From contig NC_079241.1 of assembly GCF_028009165.1 (NCBI RefSeq), forward strand, positions 1,736,001-1,800,000: DNA of 64,000 nucleotides. Reading direction: 5' to 3'. Shown here piece by piece: positions 1 through 10,278 of the stretch. The first letter of the stretch is position 1. Each line of letters begins with the position of its first letter. The DNA comes from Akanthomyces muscarius (lineage: Eukaryota; Ascomycota; Sordariomycetes; Hypocreales; Cordycipitaceae). A program made the translations under genes and the position numbers. The notes below the pieces were generated by a model. The model searched no databases and was not told the DNA's origin. It worked only from the letters and a program-made list of their open reading frames with translations.

Positions 1-741
1 TCGAGCCAGACTGGAGATCTGCGCAAGGCATTTGAGATTTGCAGAAGGGCTTTAGATTTGATCGAGAATGAGACGCGGTCCAAGCATGAGGAAGAGGCAA
101 GGGAGACTATGCTCCAAATGACGCCCTCGAAGCGACCCTTGGGCGAGAACATCAACGGAGCTAAAACCGGAGGACGAAGCATTGTACAGATTATGGGCAA
201 CTCCCTCAAGGCTCTGACCGCCGAGACAGCCCCTCGCGCTTCGATTGCTCACCTGAACAAGGTGACGGCAGCAGCTTTCAGCAACGGTACTACACAACGA
301 CTCAAGACTCTCAACCTGCAGCAAAAGGCGGCCCTGTGCGCTCTTGTTGCGTACGAGAACCATCTGCGCTCCAAGATCAAAGTTGGCATGCCTCCCACGC
401 CCAGCAAGACGCAGTCTCTTGCGCCGACTGTCAAGAAGCTGTTTGATGCCTACTGCCGCCTGTGCACGCGCGACTCTGTGCTGCACCCCCTCTCGAGCTC
501 CGAGTTTCGCGAAGTCATGGGCAGCCTGGAGACGCTGGGGCTCGTCAACGCCGTCGACGGCAAGAACGGGAGCTTCATGACGCCGCAAACGCCCAGCAAG
601 CGCGGTCGCAAGGGCGTGCTGGCCAGCGGCGACGACAAACGCATTGCGAGCTGCGTGACGGAAAAGGACATGGAGTCGATTGCAGACGGCATTGGCTCAG
701 GAATTCTGGCGAGCATTCTACATGGAGAGGCGTTGGATTAA
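1..741 (+). CDS. CDC6: CDC6/CDC18-type replication licensing factor, C-terminal part (5' end outside window)
   Basis: The reading frame is open from base 1 and ends at TAA 739-741, giving 246 residues of a protein whose start lies off the left edge. The first residues read as SSQTGDLRKAFEICRRALDL, which matches the lid/sensor-2 region of ORC1/CDC6 AAA+ ATPases, where the sensor-2 arginine lies in the GDLRKA stretch. A winged-helix region follows (about residues 70-170 of the visible part), as in the Cdc6_C domain, which helps load the MCM2-7 helicase on origins with ORC and Cdt1 in the nucleus. Several S/T-P-x-K/R sites are visible (TPSKR near residue 34, PPTPSK near 123, TPQTPSKR near 178). 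They look like CDK sites, as expected of a factor controlled by the cell cycle. No intron is needed in the visible part. ORC1 is the main alternative; the short C-terminus without extra domains favours CDC6. Confidence 0.8.
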   Translation, partial: SSQTGDLRKAFEICRRALDLIENETRSKHEEEARETMLQMTPSKRPLGENINGAKTGGRSIVQIMGNSLKALTAETAPRASIAHLNKVTAAAFSNGTTQRLKTLNLQQKAALCALVAYENHLRSKIKVGMPPTPSKTQSLAPTVKKLFDAYCRLCTRDSVLHPLSSSEFREVMGSLETLGLVNAVDGKNGSFMTPQTPSKRGRKGVLASGDDKRIASCVTEKDMESIADGIGSGILASILHGEALD

Positions 742-1966
742 ATCATTTTTTTTAACATCATGTTTGGCGCATTTGGGTTACCGGTCATGGCGTTTTTGGA
801 ATACAATGGGAACGGGCACGAGCATGTGCAGGATCACACTGGCGTTTTTTTGTTTTTACTGCATGTACCATGGAGGATGTACGATTTGTTTTGACCTGAG
901 GCACAACATGGAGAAAGAATGATCTCGAATTTCCGCATAGGAGGGAATACCCGCGTGGAGTAGAATAGTTGCAGATGCACATCAGCATAAAAAGAAGCTT
1001 GATTGGACCCTTGAAACGGCATTGACGTGATGAGAATGTTGCATAGGGCATGATGCCGGTGACTGAGTCGTGCCTTCGGCCCAGCGGAAGGATGTGCTAT
1101 GATTCGTGTATAAACCGCGGCTGGCGGTGTAATCGCAGCAATCACGAACGTTTTACATGCCTAAAACGGCATTGAATGCGTCTTGATTGCTGCAAGTGAG
1201 TTGCTAGTTCGCGCACATGCTCGCTCCGTTGGCTAGGCCGCAACTAGTCTCTGGGACCGTGGCATTCGCCAGGACTGAGTTGCGGTCTGACGACGTGTAT
1301 TCATGGCGGACACGTTTCTGCAATGCAACGGCAGACCACATGTGAGTAGCAGCAGGGCCCTAACTATGTACGGGCTGCCAGGCCGTCAGCACCCAGGTTG
1401 CACTGGAGGAGCAGCGGTCAAGACGCCGGAGCAGAGTTTATTGTCAATACTCTCCCTTTGGAAGTGGTGCTCTGCGGTGAGTTTTTGCCCAGCCTTGTTG
1501 GTTGATCATAGTTGGACGACACTACCGAGACTTGAAGCTGTGTATCGATAAAGACGCAGCTCGTGTGCTGTCGTGCTTCTTCCGCCGAAGTAATGAAAGA
1601 AATACGCGGTGTTTTTGGCCGGTTTGGTATGGTGGCCGCCGGGCGAGAATTCATGCAGTAGCGTCCTCAGTTGTGGCGCCGTCGTCGTTGAAATTGCCCA
1701 ACGTTTCTCTACCCGCGGGGATTGTGTTCGGGTCTAATTCAATAAAGCCAATCTTCTTTGACTATTTTATCCCACTTCCGGCGCCAGTTCAAATAGTTTA
1801 GGCAACAGCTTCCAAGCCCTCAACATATCTACCTCTTATGTCAGGAGTGTATCGTCAACCACGGGGCAGTAACTAGCTAGGGCAAAGAGCTGCATTCTTA
1901 GTCAGAGCTGGAAATACGAGATGTGATGGTCTTTTCTGTGTGGTGCAAACAAGCTTGACGTGGATC

Positions 1967-1994
1967 GACAGTTGGCAGTTGACAGTTGGCAGTT
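1967..1994. repeat. 14 bp direct tandem repeat, two copies
   Basis: GACAGTTGGCAGTT occurs twice without a gap at 1967-1980 and 1981-1994, followed by a further partial GAC. Each unit itself contains two related GTTG/CAGTT half units. It lies in non-coding DNA; no function is implied. Confidence 0.85.
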
Positions 1995-2159
1995 GACGGC
2001 GAGAAGGGTGCCTGGGCATCTGACGAGCCGCAGCCAGGGATATTGTAACTGGCCATCCGTGGTTGACGGCGCCGGGGTGTTGGGTGTCTAATCTTTTCCA
2101 AACATGACCTCACATGTATCGATCTGCCTTCTAAAGTTCCTGGTGATGCGTTTGCCGGG

Positions 2160-2176
2160 CCTGGCCAGGGCTTGGC
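2160..2176. promoter_or_regulatory. Cluster of three PacC-like hexamers upstream of palF
   Basis: CCTGGC (2160-2165), GCCAGG (2164-2169) and CTTGGC (2171-2176) all fit the known fungal PacC core GCCARG on one strand or the other. They lie about 1.55 kb upstream of the palF start. Hexamers of this kind also occur by chance, so binding is only suggested by the spacing and by the role of the downstream gene. Confidence 0.3.
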
Positions 2177-2670
2177 GACGGAAATCTCCTTTCTGCTTCG
2201 GAGGCTTCCATTTAGCTTGGCATCGGGTATGAGACGGGAAGGGCTTTTTGCAATATATGTGCAGGTGTTGGGCGTGGCATTTCTGCAGCCGCCCCAATCG
2301 GCATCAAGTCACGATAGTGTTGTTGAATAATGCCTGCATGGATCCAGGATCGTCGCAATATTTTTTCAGCTGCTGGGGGGCTTGCATCGATGCAGGTTGA
2401 TGTTCAGGGTTTTTGGATGGACAGCCGCAGATGGTGGAGAAGGGCCGTAAATAAAGGGTTCTTGTGCTTTTCAACGATATGCTGTCGATTATCAGGCGAT
2501 GGGCGTACTAAGCGAGAGCAACGTTGTAAGAGTGAGGCCGCCAGATGTGGCGATACCCACTGGACGGTGCAGAAGACCCAAGAGTGAGTTTGCCGCAGCG
2601 GTGGCAGGTGCGCTTTACAGTGCCTGCAGGGCCAAGCGGACAGTTCCAGACGCCACCACTGCACTGTACA

Positions 2671-2709
2671 TAGGTAGTTTAGGTACCTAGGTAGGTAGTA
2701 GGTAGGTAG
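2671..2709. repeat. TAGGTA-rich imperfect repeat with palindromic ACCTAGGT core
   Basis: The stretch is built of TAGGTAG units and contains the palindrome GGTACCTAGGTA. Similar motifs occur at 19423-19439, 23591-23601, 27629-27647 and 36959-36986, always outside genes. Confidence 0.8.
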
Positions 2710-3710
2710 CTGCCCCCCTGTATTTACCGGCACTGCGCTGCATTCTGGTGGCGGTAGTGCCCTGTATCCGTACCAGTGTTTCAGTGTCGGCCATCCATCC
2801 ACTGGAAATTGACACGCCCCAAAGACCTTGTCGGCCAGAGTGCCAGCCAACCAGCGCAGCCACCGACTTCCCTCTGCCCGCTAAACACCCCACCGTTTAG
2901 TGGCCATTAGCGGCCCGCTCAGCCAGCTTTAGCTGCATGCAGCCTCGCCTACTATCAGTGTTCAAGCCACCACCTTGCCTCACCTCACAGAGGTCCAGAG
3001 CAATGCTACTTACCTACTCAATCTTACTGGCAGCCACTGCCAACGACTGACACAGCCTCCCAAGCCTCGCCCACCACAACGCACCACAGCCTTGGACGCA
3101 TCCCACCTAGTTTTGCTTTGCTGCTCTCTTCGAGCTCTTTCTTATTTCTTTTGGGTAGGTCCCTAGCCATTGGCCCGCTACCCTGCCAGTCTGCCATTGA
3201 CAATCCGTCAGACCCCTGCCAGCACTAATCTAGTCTCTTCGCTCCCAACCAGAACTTCTCCCACCAAAGCCACGATAGGCATTTGAACCAAGGCAATTAA
3301 AAAAGAAAGCGAGAGCCAATGCTGCCCGACTACACACGATAAGCAGGAGCAAACAACTCTGCAGCTTCGGTGGGGGTTTGTGGTCCATCTGCCAGCTGCC
3401 CCTCGAAACGGAAATCGCACACCACCGACCACAGCCCACCAGACAGACCAACGACGGCTAGCCGCACCACTTCCATACTCTCGGATCGTCAAGCGTCCCC
3501 CCTCCCTCTTTGCAACTCGCGAAACTCGTCCACAATTTTTTAAATAATCTCCGAATATTATACAGCACGAAACGCCCTATCTTTGCACATCTATGAGCCC
3601 CTCCGGCGCCTCTCACTCCGTCACCATCGCTTGGCCCCAGATCCTCCCGTCGACGCTCACCTTCTGCGCATGAGCACGCGTCCGCGGCTCTGCGCTCGAC
3701 GTCGCCGCCC

Positions 3711-6448
3711 ATGCCGCTCGCCGCCGCAGATTCGCACCACGGCGGCGGCAGCAGCAGCAGCAATCCCATCGCCGGCGCCCCCTCCGATGACGATCCCGCC
3801 GCGGCTGCTGCTGCGACGGCGGCGGCTCCCAGCAAGCGGCCGTCGTCATCGCGAGTAGCTGCTGGTGCTGCCGCCGCCGAAGCCGACCCTGCTGATGCTG
3901 CTGCCGATGCCCGCGCGACAACACCAACGGCCGCACCTCGGTCCGGTGATACCCAAGACAATGCAGCTGCCTTTGCGCCCTCGATTCCCAGACCTGCTGC
4001 GCCGCCTTCCGTCCACTCCTCGACCTCGAATACTTCCACGTCACGCACATCCGCTCTCTTGTCTCGCCTCAATCTGCCCTCTTTTACCAGACGCTCCCGC
4101 AGTCGCAACGTAATCGACTTCCATATCCGACCTGACGAACCGCACAAGACCTACAGCGCCGGCGATACCGTCCGCGGCCACGTCAACATTGCCGTGCTCA
4201 AGCCGATCCGCATCACCCATCTCGTCGTCGCCCTTCACGGCTACATTCACGTTTTCAAGGATGCTTCCGCCAAAGCCAAGGCGAGTGGCCTCCCGGTAGC
4301 GCCGCGTGGCGGCGTCTCGGAGCTTCCTCAGTACCACGGCAATGGCCTCGCCAGTCTCTTCCAAGATGAGCAAGTTCTCGCCGGCGAGGGCAGGCTCGAG
4401 GCTGGGCGCTACGAATTTGGCTTTGAGCTCATATTCCCAGACATTGGCCTGCCCAGCAGCATTGATGTATGACACCAGCATTTCGGCACTCGGAAAGATT
4501 TTATCATTGACAAAACTCTCAGTTTGAACGCGGCACCGTATCGTACATGATTACAGCGACGCTGACAAGACCGACTGCCATTGCGCCAACTATGTCTTGC
4601 GACAAGCGTGTACTGCTTCTCGAAAAGATTGACATTGGTCATCTACCACCCCCGCGATCACGAACGATATTCCTTGAACCTATTTCAAAACGCACGCGGC
4701 GCAAACGATCAGCCATACTCGACAAGGCGCCCGCAGTCGTCCCGGAGCCGCCCTCCACCGGCGTGCCTAACGATCGTACCTCCGAAGCAAGCTCAGTAGA
4801 CCGGACAGGGGCCGCCTCCGACTCGGTTCGTGATGGTGCGCATGCGGAAGCTAGTCGTCCTATCCAAATTGACATGAGAAGTGAAGTCAGCGGCGAAAGC
4901 GGTCGCAGCATCAGCACAGCTGTGAGCCGTAGCGACGTTACGCCACTGTCTCATGTATCTGCATTCAAGTCGCCTTCAAAGCAAAAGATTGTCGACAACA
5001 AGACCATTACCGCGACCATTGAACTGCTGAAGGGCGGCTGTCTTGCTGGCGACATGGTGTCGATTCGGGTATCTGTTCAGCACATTAAGCGCTTAAAGAG
5101 TTTGACGGGTGTGATTGTGACCCTATTTCGTCAGAGCAAAATTGACTCTGCACCACCTGCGTCACTATTTACTGGAAACGACTTCGAAGCTATTGGCGAT
5201 GACGGGTACCCCAGGTCAAGAACGGGACTGGCTGGTTTGTCATTGTCGTCGACAGGTTCAACGAGCATGTTTCGCAAGGACTTGGACCAAAATACGGCGC
5301 CACTGATTATCGATCCTTCATCATTACATGCATCCGTCACATGCTCACTGAAGCTTCCAGATGACGCATTTCCCACAATACGAGGCGTTCCTGGCGCCAT
5401 GGTCAGCTTCCGCTATCATATAGAAGTAATCGTCGACTTGGGTGGCAAGCTCTCCGGTCAAATGCTCCAAGGCGGGCAGCAATCAACAAACCGCTTGGGC
5501 CAGTACATGACGTCTGGCGCAGATAATTCATATGGCCCCAGAGTGGCCACAAACATCATTGACACAACTCCCCTGCGGCGGCAAAAAGGCGTCGTATCAG
5601 TATCTATGGAAACCGTGGTAGGCACTGTCGACAGCTCTCGCCGGCGGAAGCCTCTTCGGATATCGCCCCGCCACCAAACACCGCGTGTGCCGGAAAGCGA
5701 CGAGGATGACATTATTCGCGCCGAGCTCAATGAACGACCAGCGCTCGTCGCCTCTTCCGCTATATATACATCACCACCTCTGAACGACCGCCACTACGCT
5801 TCACAACCGCCGCTATTACATCCCTCACGAGCCAATTCTGGCCCTTCAGGCCCGCCCCAGCCTGATTATCACTCGCACAGTCACCTAAATGGGCACTCGC
5901 GCGAGGCAGCCCCTGCATACATCCCGCAGCCGCAAATGCCCGACTCGAGCAACATGACGGACAAGGAACGCATACGCCAGGCAGAAACGCGCCTGTTGCC
6001 GAGCCAGCCTGCCGCAGCCGGCGCGTCCTCGTCTACCTCGGTGCCAGACGACGACAATATATACGATGCGCAGGAGCCCCCGCGTCAGCCACCCTCTGCC
6101 GGGCCATCAGCGCCTACGGAAGATGAAGCGGTTGCGGGACCGTCTGCACCGAGCGAGGATGCTCTGGACGGTTCGTCGGCGTATCCAGTGGAAGACAAGC
6201 AAGAGCTCGAGCGTCAGCGCCTCATTCACGAAGCGAGCGCGCCGCCAGAATTTCCGGATGACATGGAACGGTCCAACGACCCGAGCCCTGCGACAGAGAC
6301 GGATGTTGAGCCCAGCGCGCCGATGCTCGACGAGGACGCGGAGGAGCTGGCGGGTTATGGCGTCGGCGGTCCGTCGAACTCTGCGGGTCCGTCGGGAAGC
6401 CACAGTCACCGACCAAACGGCGAGCAGCTTCCAGCTTATCAGCGGTGA
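3711..6448 (+). CDS. palF: PalF/Rim8 arrestin-like protein of the ambient-pH signalling pathway
   Basis: Exons 3711-4466 and 4523-6448, with a 56 bp GT-AG intron between; 893 residues. The first arrestin lobe spans about residues 135-300 and the second about 405-580. The block LLSRLNLPSFTRRSRSR (116-132), the phrase RITHLVV and the junction GLPSSID/FERGTVSY agree with PalF of Aspergillus. In the known pathway PalF binds the plasma-membrane pH sensor PalH, is phosphorylated and ubiquitinated at alkaline pH, and links the sensor to ESCRT and PacC processing. The C-terminal 300 residues are rich in P, S and acidic residues and end in LPAYQR, a possible variant PY motif; no strict PPxY is seen. 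An Ala/Ser-rich extension of about 110 residues precedes the usual PalF start. The start is the only ATG in frame in exon 1. Confidence 0.93.
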
Positions 6449-6998
6449 TTCTGTCGTTTTACATCTCGGCGCGAGCGCGTTTTATCTTCCTCTTGGGTTT
6501 TCTTCTCTGATACCATTTACACGCACGTAAACACGGCTCCATTCTCTTTTTGTTATATTCAGCTTCATTTTTCATGGCAAGAGAATTGGTTCGCGGCAAT
6601 CAATATTTGGGCATTGGCGTCTTTTGTTTTTAGAACTTTGAAAAGATGCATGGGATTCTTTTTTTCTTTTTCCAACGGGGGAGTTGCGGATGGGGTCTAG
6701 GAGAACTCAGTCTTCTTTTCTGTACATGCGTAGTCGACCTATATAGTATGGAATCCTTGTACATTTATTAGATGTAATATGCGAGTTGACAACTCTCTCC
6801 CTCTTTTTTCCCCCTCTTTTTTTTGGCAGCGAGTAGAAGTAGAAATATCGAGTTTCCAGTTGAATCATAGATGCTTTATCAAATTCTGACGCAGTCGCAA
6901 ATCTATATGCCTTGAGATGATTATTGTTACATGTTCCCCTCTCTTCTTTTTCCACAATCCAACAGCAGCACCAATGCCCAGCACCTGATCAACCCCCG
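6449..6998. other. Convergent 3' intergenic region between palF and JAC1
   Basis: About 550 bp holding the 3' ends of two convergent genes. It is T-rich on the plus strand (several runs of 6-8 T between 6655 and 6825), as expected of fungal 3' UTR and polyadenylation regions. Nothing else is seen. Confidence 0.6.
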
Positions 6999-7790
6999 CT
7001 AGTGCTCCAGTACAATCGGCTTGCCCGGCTCCCAGTTATCCAAGCTCTCCCTGATATTCACCCAGTACCGCATCCGGACGGCCTCCTTCTTGGCCGCCTC
7101 GACGTCGTCGTCGCGAAACGCCCTCTCCAGCGCCTCCTCGCCCTTGGCGATCCTGTCCTCGTTCTGCTCGCGCAGGCCCGCGAGGTCCTCCTCGCGCGCC
7201 GCGTCCTCAATCTCCTCCCGCGCCTCGAGCACCACCATGAGCAGCGCGGGCTCGTCGACCTTGAGCCGCTCGTCGTTGGCGACGTCGACGCCCCGCAGGG
7301 ACAGCAGGTACTGCGCGCGCAGCAGCGGGTTGGCGAGCGTCTTGTACGCCTCGTTGATGAGCGCCGAGAGGCCCTCGGCGCGCGCCTTGGCGGCGCCGGG
7401 CGGGTGCATGTCCGGGTGCGCGCGGGCCTGCAGCTGCAGGAACTCGCGGCGCAGGGCGCGCGTGTCGATGGGGAAGCGGCCCTGCGGCGGCGGGCCGAGG
7501 GGCAGGGTCGACGGGAAGAGGTCGTAGTGCGTCGACGGAGCCGCCGGCGGGGGCTGGTCGGAGGTATCGGCGCGGCGCGGCGTCTGCTGGGAGAAGCGTT
7601 GGCGGTGCGAGGCCGACGGGACTGCTGCCGCGATACGCTGGTTCATGCTGCGAGGTGTTTGGACGAGGGGTGCGGCATCGCGCGTTGTTGTCGTGAAGCG
7701 CGCGGTGAGCGCCGTGGAGGCGTGGCAGCGTGCGCATCGCCGGGCAGGGGCGGATGCGCCGCGCAGGACGGCCGCAGCAGAAGAGCGCAT
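6999..7790 (-). CDS. JAC1: Jac1/HscB-type J-domain co-chaperone for mitochondrial Fe-S cluster assembly
   Basis: Single-exon gene of 263 residues. The first 80 residues are rich in Arg, Ala, Ser and Thr and nearly free of acidic residues, which fits a mitochondrial presequence. A J domain starts at THYDLFPS (about residue 88) and carries the HPD signature at 125-127 in the phrase RAHPDMHP. The C-terminal half (about 180-255, with DEPALLMVVLEAREEIEDA) is the HscB oligomerisation domain that contacts the scaffold protein Isu1. In the known pathway Jac1 stimulates the Hsp70 Ssq1/Ssc1 to move the nascent cluster from Isu1 to its targets in the matrix. The start is the first ATG in the frame. The gene is divergent from the CYB2-like gene, with 663 bp between the starts. 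Confidence 0.93.
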   Translation of the reverse strand: MRSSAAAVLRGASAPARRCARCHASTALTARFTTTTRDAAPLVQTPRSMNQRIAAAVPSASHRQRFSQQTPRRADTSDQPPPAAPSTHYDLFPSTLPLGPPPQGRFPIDTRALRREFLQLQARAHPDMHPPGAAKARAEGLSALINEAYKTLANPLLRAQYLLSLRGVDVANDERLKVDEPALLMVVLEAREEIEDAAREEDLAGLREQNEDRIAKGEEALERAFRDDDVEAAKKEAVRMRYWVNIRESLDNWEPGKPIVLEH

Positions 7791-8453
7791 GCTGGCGGGT
7801 CAAGACCGAGCCAATTCGAGTTGATGTACCCTGCGTATCGATTCAATGATTGTCTTGCGCGTCTCGCGAAACAACCAGCACCATGTAGGCTATAGAAAGC
7901 TGTGTATGTAGGTGGACGAGATGCCGTTGTGTGAAATGACGTCGGAGAGGAAGCTCGGGGAAAAATTCAGTGGGCCGTGTCTTTTACGCCTAAAAGTGGC
8001 AAGCCGCGGCGAAGCTTACCTCGGACGCTGGAAGCTGGAGGCTGGAAGCTGAACGGGGAGCAGTCCGCTACAAACAGCCACTGTAAAGCCATTTTCCCCC
8101 ACGCAACAGGTGTGCTGATTTCCCGCCAATCAAGCGCCCTCCGAAAGCAACCTACCTCGAAACCGGCGCCCCGGACATCGGCAATTGAAAAAGGATCAAT
8201 CTTTCCTCATTCAACATTGGCGATTGCATCCGTCGCTTTTAATCTCCCTCATTCTTCATTCTTTCCGATTCTTCGTTTTCGTCTTTTAAAGAATTATTTA
8301 CGCCTGCGCCAGCCGTTTGAACTGTTCCGTTTGCCCGTTGCGCATTTGCAGTCACCGGAGCTCAAACGACACCTCACCTCCGGCATCACCGTCCGGCGGC
8401 GCCCTCTGTACAACCTCCAGCCCAGCTACATAATACCCAACGACATCGACATC
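7791..8453. promoter_or_regulatory. Divergent promoter region between JAC1 and the CYB2-like gene
   Basis: This 663 bp interval must hold both promoters. An imperfect repeat of GCTGGAAGCTGGAG units lies at about 8027-8051. Pyrimidine-rich DNA at about 8195-8290 lies close to the CYB2 start, as is common upstream of fungal genes. No TATA box was recognised. Confidence 0.5.
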
Positions 8454-10278
8454 ATGGCCCGTGAGCTTGACGCGGCTGAAGGTAGGAAACAAAAAATACC
8501 CAGCAGTCTCTTCATGTCAGAGAATGCTAACGCTCACAGTCGCCCGCCACAACACGCCCGAGAGCTGCTGGGTCATTCTCTACGGCAAGGTCTACGATGT
8601 CACCTCCTTCCTGACCTCCCACCCGGGCGGCTCCAAGATCATCCTGGCCCTCGCCGGCCAGGACGCCACCGAGGACTACGACCCCGTGCACCCGCCCGGC
8701 ACCCTCGAGGAGAACCTCAGCCCCGACGCCGTCCTCGGCACCGTGTCCGCCGAGAGTCTGGCAAAGCTGCAGGCCGCTTCGCAACCTCCGTCGTCACAGC
8801 CCTCGCCACCGGCGCCCGCGGCAGCAAAAAGCGAACCGGAACCCCTGCTCCCCGTCCAGGCCCTCCTCAACCTCGACGACATTGAAAAGGAAGCCACCAA
8901 GCGCATCTCCGCGCGCGCCTGGGCCTACTACTACTCCGCCTCCGACGACCAGATCAGCAAGGTGCGCAACAGCGACGTCTACCGGGATATCAGCATGCGC
9001 CAGCGCGTCCTCGTCGACGTAAAGTCCAACGACCAGTCCACGTCCTTCCTCGGACACAAGGTCGACACGCCCGTCTTCGTCGCCCCCGCGGCCATGGCCC
9101 GTCTCGCGCACCCAGACGGCGAGCAGGCCATTGCGCGCGCCGCCCACCACTTTGGCGCCATGATGATTGTCTCCAACAACGCCTCCATGACGCCAGAGCA
9201 AATCGTCGCCGACGCGCCGCCGGGCCAGCTGTTTGGCTGGCAGATTTACGTGCAGGACGGCCGGGCCAAGAGCGCCGCGATGCTCCGACGCATCAACGCC
9301 ATGCCGGAGCACTACAAGTTCATCTGCCTGACGCTCGACGCGCCGACCCCGGGCAAGCGCGAGCTCGACGAGCGCGGCAACCTCGACAAGACGGTGCGCG
9401 TCGAAGCCGCCGGCAACCCGGACATGGAGAAGCGGCCCGGCGGCGGCGGCGTCGGCCAGCAGCTCTTCTTCGGCACCGCCGCGGACCTGACGTGGGAGAC
9501 GACGCTGCCGTGGCTGGCCGAGCACACGGACCTGCCCATTGTGCTCAAGGGCGTGCAGACGCACGAGGATGCCTACCTCGCGATGCGGCACCACCCCCAG
9601 GTCAAGGCCATCATCCTGTCGAATCATGGAGGACGCGCGTGCGACACGGCGCCTCCTCCGATACATACGCTGCTCGAGATTCGCAAGTACTGCCCCGAGG
9701 TTCTCAGCAGGCTCGAGGTCTGGATCGACGGCGGCATCCGGCGCGGCACCGACGTCGTCAAGGCCCTGTGCCTGGGTGCTCGTGGCGTGGGTGTTGGCCG
9801 CGGGCCGCTGTATGGCCTGGGCGCCGGCGGCCAAGCTGGCGTGGAACGCATGTTTGAGAGTAAGTCTTCTTCCGTTGGCAATATCCGTTTCATTTTCGCG
9901 CATCGTCGTCTTTATTGTCGCATGATGCAATAGCGGCTGGCGTCTTAATACCCCTGCGTTCAGTGCGAACCTGCGGGGCGGCATGCCAGCATTCGCTATG
10001 GCAATATGTGCCTGGCGAAGTATCAATGTAGACTGCGCTAACACTTTGTGCCTTGAACCAGTCCTGCAAGCCGAGATTGCAACTGCAATGCGCTTAATAG
10101 GTGCCAGCACCATTTCTGACCTTCGCCCAAGCTGTGTAAGTAAACTCCTGCTCCTCTTCTTTCATGTTCTCTCTTTTCCTCCCTCCATATCCCGCTCAAG
10201 CTGCACGATTACTTCATGATGCCTTGGCTTGCATTACGCCGTCAGTCTGAAACAAGGCGTTGCGAAAGGAAATGCTGA
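8454..10278 (+). CDS. CYB2: Flavocytochrome b2-type L-lactate dehydrogenase (cytochrome b5 + FMN domains)
   Basis: Exons 8454-8481, 8540-9859 and 10062-10135 are well supported. The last exon is uncertain: a strong GTAAGT donor at 10136 is modelled to splice to 10201 with a stop at 10276-10278, while reading through would stop at 10219. A cytochrome b5 domain spans about residues 10-85, with heme ligands His37 (in HPGG) and His60. The FMN domain follows at about 120-460. It contains [17 protein letters not shown] and SNHGGR, with catalytic His372 and Arg375. Known members oxidise L-lactate to pyruvate and pass electrons to cytochrome c. Unlike yeast Cyb2, the heme domain starts only nine residues after the Met, so no mitochondrial presequence is visible. 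It may therefore act elsewhere or on another 2-hydroxy acid. Confidence 0.85.

Larger units (their letters stand above)
742..3710. other. Intergenic region, CDC6 3' side and palF promoter/leader
   Basis: About 3 kb without a recognisable gene; the open frames here are short or lack ATG starts and show no family signature. It contains a 14 bp perfect tandem duplication (1967-1994), a cluster of three PacC-like hexamers (2160-2176), and a TAGGTA-rich stretch (2671-2709). Several out-of-frame ATGs, for example at 3670, precede the palF start and could act as upstream ORFs if they lie in the transcript. Confidence 0.6.

Noticed and set aside
7207..7803. Long overlapping frames on both strands over JAC1
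   Set aside because: They are shadows of the high-G+C JAC1 coding sequence; only one frame carries the J domain and HPD.
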